A stretch of DNA of 64,000 nt. It comes from Euryodendron excelsum. Its lineage: Eukaryota; Streptophyta; Magnoliopsida; Ericales; Pentaphylacaceae. The translations under genes and the position numbers were made by a program. Below the pieces are notes generated by a model. That model did no database searches, was not told the origin of the DNA, and saw nothing but the letters and a program-made list of their open reading frames with translations. Location: contig CM065384.1 of assembly GCA_033060915.1 (NCBI GenBank), forward strand, positions 32,514,501-32,578,500, in the 5' to 3' direction. Shown in pieces: positions 58,699-64,000 of this stretch; within the stretch, counting starts at the first letter, position 1, and each line of letters starts with the position of its first letter.

Positions 58699-58734
58699 GG
58701 TGCAGCTGCCCCCAAATTGGAATTAGGGTTAGGT

Positions 58735-58783
58735 TTTTCTATTCGTGCAATTGGAGGGAGGGGGTTGCTGTATGTGTTTTTGT

Positions 58784-58818
<35 letters not shown>

Positions 58819-59110
58819 TTCTTTTCTTGATAAAATAGAAAACAATTAATTATTACATTAAGGCATTAAATTAGAGGAGTGGAGTTAAAATTAGAAACTA
58901 CACAATAATTACTAAAAATAATTACGGTGTGTGTTTTCCACTCGTGCAATTGGGGGGAGGGGGTTACTGTGTGTGTTTTTCTGTGTGAGAGAGAGTGTGT
59001 GTGTTCTTTTCTTGATAAGATAGAGAACAATTAATTATTGCTTAAGGCATTAAATTAGAGGAGTGAAAATTAGTAACTACATAATAATTACTTAAAATAA
59101 TTACATAAAA
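58735..59110. repeat. Tandem duplication, about 197 bp, two units
   Basis: CTCGTGCAATTGG(A/G)GGGAGGGGGTT, TTCTTTTCTTGATAA and AAGGCATTAAATTAGAGGAG occur in the same order in both units. The GA microsatellite (58783-58818) has changed to a mixed GA/GT run in the second. Confidence 0.85.
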
Positions 59111-60724
59111 TACTTACGTTAAGACATTAAATTTACGGTTTTTTGAGTTTAATTTAATTTTTTGTTGAAATAGAAATTTTTTAATTAATTAAAAAGTTTT
59201 ACTAACATGCGTCCTAAAAACTTATTGTAAGCCTGCTTTGTTTAATTGTACAAAGCGTTAAAACTTGTACTTTTATAATTCTTAACATTGAAAACACAAT
59301 TACCAACACTATGTATAATTAAACAAAATATATTTAAAATGTGCCCGTAACACACATATTAGTATTTACCTAAATTAAAATGACATTTCTTCCCGCAAAA
59401 GATTTTTTTGCCCTTTTGATGTTCCTTCCTTCCTCGACTCACCCTCCTTTTTTTTTTCTTCTTCTTCTTCTTCCCATTTCCGAACCAGCAACCACGTCTC
59501 CATTTTTTAAAGAATTTGGAAGCTTTCAATTGTGGAAAAGGAATTCCAGCAAACCTCAAGGATTTGTTGATATTTAAATCCAGATTTCTGAGGAAAGGGA
59601 AGAACCCAGTTTTTGTACAGGTATTTATAATATTGTTCTTTTGGACCTCTTCTCCTTTTGAATGTCTTTATTATTTTGCTTTTGTTTCTTGGCTATGAAC
59701 TTCTGAATTCTAAATTCTGTTCTGTAGGGAACGATGAGGAATTTAACTAATGGACCACAACAATGGCATTAACTTAACCAATGAATATGGACCACCGCAA
59801 GCACAACCACCACAATTTCTTCTGCACCACTTCACCGGCCGGAAAATCGTTCACTCACAAATTCTGCATATGCCTACCCAGTGCCAATCCCTGCAACTTA
59901 GCCCAATCTATCCATAGGTGGACCAAGCTACCCACCAATTGGTGAACCTAGTTATCAGCCCTTATTAATACTTCTCCCCACCACCCACTGATCACTACCC
60001 CTAACACCACCACTTATCACTCAAATCCCCACCTATACGCCCTTTGTGCCTGGCCATCAACCGTGCACCTCTGCCAAAACAAAATGGCACCTCGTCGTAG
60101 ACGAAATTCCTCACTGTTGCAACCATGCACGGTCCCAAGCCGCTATCGCAACCAGACACAACTATAGCCAATTCTCTAGTTCCGGCAACCAAAACCCCCC
60201 TTCCCCCCTCACCCCTCCCCCAAGTCGTCTAAACTCAAACCCTCTCTATTTTTCTATTAGCAGAATATACACACACACACACACACAGATATATATATAT
60301 ATATATAGCAATTGTCTTCATTGTTGAGTAAAAATTTCATGTCATCCCCATTTTTTTTTTTTTTTTTGTGTAATTGAGGACGGTAGCAGCATGCTCAAAA
60401 TCTGAAAAGATTTTGCTCATAAAAAACTAGGTTGAAGAGTTTAAAGTTTGTTAAGGGAGAAATATCCTATAATGTACAAAGATCTGAAAAGGAAAATATG
60501 AATAAAAGAAGAGTATTTTAGTCTTTTTGACTTTGCTGTTAGTTCTGTAACGGTTTGTAGTTCACTCCAAATTACAAGAAGTTATATGTTCACTTTTAAA
60601 AGATAAGAAGTTTATGTGTTTTGGACCATATCCAAGGAAGATAAAATATATTTACCCCTTAATTATTTGTACTAATATTTTCTATCAAATTGTTTTGTTT
60701 GTGAAAACTAGGTTATTTTATTAT
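59111..60724. other. Intergenic DNA, no gene recognised
   Basis: CTT repeats (about 59450-59474), a CCA-rich stretch (59760-60240), AC and AT microsatellites (60267-60307), a T run at about 60351-60367 and a MITE-end-like segment (60550-60660). The frames here look non-coding. Confidence 0.45.
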
Positions 60725-61318
60725 TGTAGGTGGAATTTTTTGAGAAGGTTAGGTCGAACACTCGAGCCAACGTTGATGAGTCTAAACTCTCTGCAAGGAA
60801 GTGAAGTTAGAATGGGTCAACTCTTGTTGGGCCGATCACACTCCGATGATTAAGTTAGCAAGCTTAATCAAGAGTCAAATGAATAAAAGTTATGTATACT
60901 TGGAGTTAGCTGTTCATACCTGGCTCTTGAGAGTTTGGATATTTATAGTGTGATCGATGGAATGTTTCGCTCCTTGCCTACTAGCAGATCATCATGGTTT
61001 ACTGGGTAGGCATCATTGCATACCGCCGATTGACCGCGTGCAGGGCCTGCCTTACTGCCTGCTGAGGAATTCGGCTGACCGGATGTGCACGTCGACGTCG
61101 CGTGGGGAGCCGCTAGCGCATTTAATGCGGGTCAACTCCGCATTTAATGCTCAAAGACCACTAGCGGTTTGGGCTCGCCTTTCGCTACCTTGGCATGAGA
61201 TAGGCGACTTGGGCCAGACCGTCCCTTAGTTCTGAATTTGGGTCGCCAAGCAGCCCAACTATAATTCCTGTAGATTGGGTCTCACCAACTGGGTTGGGTC
61301 GTGTGCTATCCCTCCATA
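60725..61318 (-). repeat. Element C 3' LTR
   Basis: 594 bp. Minus-strand start TATGGAGGG (TG expected, one transition), end CCACCTACA. Minus-strand TATAAATA at 60940-60947. Confidence 0.72.
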
Positions 61319-61552
61319 ATTGCTCCCCCAGCCTTTGTGTCATTTTGACTTCCCAAACGGCCGAGAGCTATAATGGATAATCGTGGCATTTTTTAAATGT
61401 GCGATGGTTTCTTCGGTTACCCAGTCACGCGGACAGTAGGGATTTTAAGATATCCATTGATTGGGTGCCATCGAATCGATGATCGATGTGACGTTTCGGC
61501 AAGGCGTCATGATTGCTATCATTTTCCTGCACACAAACTGACTGCTTCGATG

Positions 61553-61560
61553 TATATAAA
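61553..61560 (+). promoter_or_regulatory. TATA box for the element C antisense gene
   Basis: TATATAAA on the plus strand, 164 bp upstream of the ATG of the antisense gene and outside the LTR. Element A has a weaker TATTTAAT at the matching place on its minus strand (about 42494-42503). Confidence 0.55.
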
Positions 61561-61723
61561 AGAGTGATGCCCTATCCGGTGGAAGGCACTTGGTTTTTCT
61601 TCGTCTTTCTATCTAGCGTGTGCGTCGCTTGTCTCGACACCCACCATTGTAAGTGTTTTCAAGCCCACACATCTTTCGCTCTTTTCTTTGTTTCTCTTCC
61701 TGTGCTTCGACGGTTGTCCCCTG

Positions 61724-63670
61724 ATGGCATTTCGTCTTCGAAGAATGCTAGATGGTCTGATAGCCATTGTCTCTTTTAGAGCTAGGTTCGACATCCTAGA
61801 TGAGATCGACTTAGAGTTAGTTGATCCCTATGACCACCGTATGGGTGAGACTAAAAAGGGAGTGTCGTTCCCGATCATTGCTATCGTAGAAGGGGGGCTT
61901 AGGTTTCCCCTTCATCCTCTTCTTCATAAGTTTATAATAAAAAATAAGGTGTCGCCCTCTTCGTTGTTGTCGAACGTTTATAGGATCATCTTTAGCATGC
62001 TTGAAATTAATCAGCGCCTGGGTGTGAACTTGGGGCTCGCTGAATTGGACTATTGCTATTCATTCTGTAAGGTCGGGGGGAGTTCCAAAGTCTACCTCCG
62101 AGCTGTAGAAAAGTCTAGAGAGTTAGTAAAGTGTTTGTCTTTCTCTGGGAAAGGCGTTGACGACGTTAAGATTTGGGTAACCGGGCCTTGGGAGTTCGGT
62201 AACGTTCCTGAGAAGAAAAGGCCAGCGTTCCGATGCTCTAGAGTTCCCCTTGACATAGGTTTGATGCCGACCTCTTATTTTGTGTGTTGCTTAATTTCTG
62301 ATATAGATCCGAATCTGATTATGGCATTTTGCAGAAAAGAAGGAGAAGCGGTCGAAAGCACGTGACTGGCTTGTCAACCTTGCCGACCTAAACAAGGTTT
62401 TAGACTTTCTTGGTGAGGGCAGATTAAAGCACGTTGCTCGGGTAGCTCACATTTTGCTCAACTACTCGCTTCAGTATTCAACTTTCACCGCCAATACGGG
62501 TGTCCCACAGAGTGTCCTCACAAGATTGGCGAAGGAAATTGTTGAGGGAGATTTCGAAGATATTCCTGTCGGCATTGCTGTTGAAAGGGCCCGTGCCCCT
62601 ACTGGGGTGACGGTTACAGTTGCTCCTCCCTCGGAGCCCGTTGTCGAAGAACTACGTGAAGCCCGATTAAAGTCAAATAGTTCGGTCTCGAGTTCATTGC
62701 CACTTACGGTTCCAGACTGCCGAATTAGAATTCCAGTCAGAACCCAAGAGTCCACCCCATCCCTCGATGAAAAAGACAGTATGAGTTTGAGGTAGAAGAT
62801 GTTTGCTGTTACTGGCAAGCTACTAAAAACGGCTGCCACAACTTCTACCGATCCTCTATCTGCCGAACTGGAGAATCCCCCTGTGGAGGAAGCTACTCAT
62901 GTTCAAAAGAAGCCAAAGAATCGGCAGCAAAAGAAAAGGGCGCCTGAGGTTACGGCGCCGCCCTCAGCTCCCAAGAAACCAAGGGGGAAAGGGGCGGTGG
63001 AGGAAGGCGGCGAGGTTGTCACAGTCACGCTGGATATTCTGGGGCGCCTTATAATGACGGCCGACTCAATAATCGACCAGGCCGAAGTTGCTTTCAGCGT
63101 CATGAAGAATGTTCTTCCGAGGAAGGACGTTGCTAAGATGGGAGCGGTGAGCGACACAGGCATCTTCATGGGGGCATTCTATGACTCCATACTTGTAAGT
63201 CGGCATTTCTTTTAAATCCATTTGGAGATTTCGCCCATACTTGTTTTAGAACAAACTTTTGTTTTTTACAACAGGGTTGTTTGAATTCTCTGGAAGCGAT
63301 GACCCGCTACCAGAAACTTGCTGAGGAGCACCACGAACTCATGGAGGAGCACGACCGTTTAAAGGTGGAGTGGATCGATGCCAATAAGGAACGGATCACC
63401 TTCAAGAAACAGGCCGAACAAGCTTCCGCTAAACTCAAGATGGTGCAGGCGGACTACGAGAAGAGAGACAAGGAGGTGACCGACTTCCAAAAAAAATTTG
63501 ATGTGCAATCCGTGGATCTGTATAAAGTAAAATCGGAGATCAAGGCACTCCAAGCCGAAGAGGCCAAACTAAAGGCAGACGAAGAGGCCATAATGATGAG
63601 AGGTGGAAAAAGGGGGGCCAATCGTCTGGCCATTGAGATGACTAATCTGAGTCGTGTCATCTTTCAATAG
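61724..63670 (+). pseudogene. Element C antisense gene, Transposase_28-like, three exons, nearly intact
   Basis: Exon 1 (61724-62258) encodes MAFRLRRMLDGLIAIVSF, FPIIAIVEGGLRFPLHPLL and VTGPWEFGNVPEKKRP, the gypsy-type Transposase_28 domain shared with element A. Intron 1 (62259-62334, GT...GCAG) joins in phase to exon 2, which runs open through RDWLVNLADLNKVLDFL to 63194 except for one TAG at 62793-62795. A basic KKPKNRQQKKR segment near 62920 could be a nuclear signal. Intron 2 (63195-63274, GTAAGT...ACAG) keeps the frame into exon 3, a long coiled coil (LAEEHHELMEEHDRLKVEW onward) ending at TAG 63668; further in-frame stops follow. It is antisense to the retrotransposon genome. Function unknown; a regulatory role has been suggested for such ORFs. 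Confidence 0.75.
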
Positions 63671-64000
63671 GGTTGGAACGGTGCCCTTCATGTTGCTGAG
63701 GTAGAAAAGTCCGCCGATATTTGACGCTTGTGCCCGGATTACTTTGATACTACTGAGACGGCGTTGTAGACCCAAAGAAGGTGATGACCAACATCCAATA
63801 TCAAAGTAACTCGCTTTGGAGGCTGTTGCCGAAAAGGAGAAGGCTGAGAATGAGAAAGTTGCTGCTAAATAGTCCAAGATTACAGAAGAGACCGCAGATT
63901 GCTCAGCGGAGAAATCTGTGCAGCCAAGGGAGAAGTCAGCATAATGATTATAGCTTTTCCTTCTTTTGAACATATCTTTGTAACCAACACTGCTACTTTT
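63671..64000. other. Element C interior to window end
   Basis: The antisense-gene frame continues recognisably (WNGALHVAEVEKSADI, then RLCPDYFDTTETAL) after the TAG at 63668 but has a TGA near 63722 and a TAG near 63766, so the true C-terminus lay further on and is decayed. Confidence 0.5.

Larger units (their letters stand above)
60725..64000 (-). mobile_element. Element C: Tat-lineage gypsy retrotransposon, 3' end, running out of the window
   Basis: On the minus strand the window contains its 3' LTR (60725-61318), a polypurine tract (GGCTGGGGGAGCAAT) and, upstream, the antisense-ORF region, the same order as in element A. LTR ends share CCACCTACA with element A and the LTR has GATTAAGCTTGCTAACTTAATCAT in common with it. 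Pol and the 5' LTR lie beyond 64000, so the TSD (would be ATTAT at 60720-60724) cannot be tested. Confidence 0.8.

Noticed and set aside
59760..60240. Pro/Thr/His-rich coding exon in the CCA-rich stretch
   Set aside because: No frame stays open with recognisable motifs, and the similar stretch at 52560-52870 suggests a dispersed low-complexity repeat.
1..64000. tRNA or rRNA genes
   Set aside because: No cloverleaf-compatible A/B box pair or conserved rRNA block was noticed; the tRNA-like strings found are retrotransposon primer-binding sites.

Overview
The window is plant nuclear DNA, most likely from a eudicot. It has GA/CT and AT microsatellites, Ty3/gypsy elements of the plant-specific Tat type with an extra RNase H and an antisense ORF, and CACTA, hAT, Mutator-like and Helitron transposons. 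It also has one compact intronless calmodulin-like gene of land-plant type. I cannot name the species. About four fifths of the bases belong to transposable elements; the only intact host gene I can support is the EF-hand gene at 45772-46383 (minus strand).

Layout. (1) 1-13055: a CACTA (En/Spm-like) transposon whose left end lies outside the window. Its Transposase_24-type gene is decayed. It is interrupted by a non-autonomous Helitron (925-2732) and by a 5.28-kb solo LTR (giant LTR copy 1, 4468-9750). (2) 13755-43096: a Tat-lineage gypsy element, 'element A' (495-bp LTRs, TSD CCACC, about 10 kb once later insertions are subtracted). A second LTR element, 'element B' (18163-29088), splits it inside the RNase H region. 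B's 3' LTR is itself split by giant LTR copy 2 (23316-28549). Giant LTR copy 3 (31313-39750) sits in A's 3' tandem-repeat zone and carries two further solo LTRs, E1 (33879-36002) and E2 (37364-39066). Nearly every junction has an exact 5-bp target duplication, so the order of insertion can be read directly. A's antisense ORF lies at 40124-42380. (3) 43097-53091: the gene-bearing island, with the EF-hand gene, several inverted-repeat MITEs, microsatellites and unassigned AT-rich DNA. (4) 53100-58141: an hAT-like element with 'element D' (53182-57133) inside it, a gag-only LTR retrotransposon with near-intact LTRs, followed by a 526-bp hAT MITE with a perfect 8-bp TSD. (5) 60725-64000: the 3' end of a second Tat element on the minus strand, 'element C'. 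Its antisense gene reads on the plus strand with its own TATA box and two introns that restore the reading frame.

The most interesting signals are in the giant LTR family. Its U3 carries two tandem-repeat families built of small inverted repeats. The arms vary between units but stay complementary (GAGTA with TACTC, GAGTG with CACTC; GTCTC with GAGAC, GTCTT with AAGAC, GTTTC with GAAAC). The two families have expanded differently in different copies, and a retrotransposon (E2) has inserted exactly in the loop of one of the hairpins. Element A shows loss of catalytic residues in protease, second RNase H and integrase, and many TAG stops, a pattern expected from methylated-cytosine deamination.

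All boundaries come from reading the sequence by eye (terminal TG/CA, TSDs, matching copies). Family names are inferred from motifs, not from database searches.
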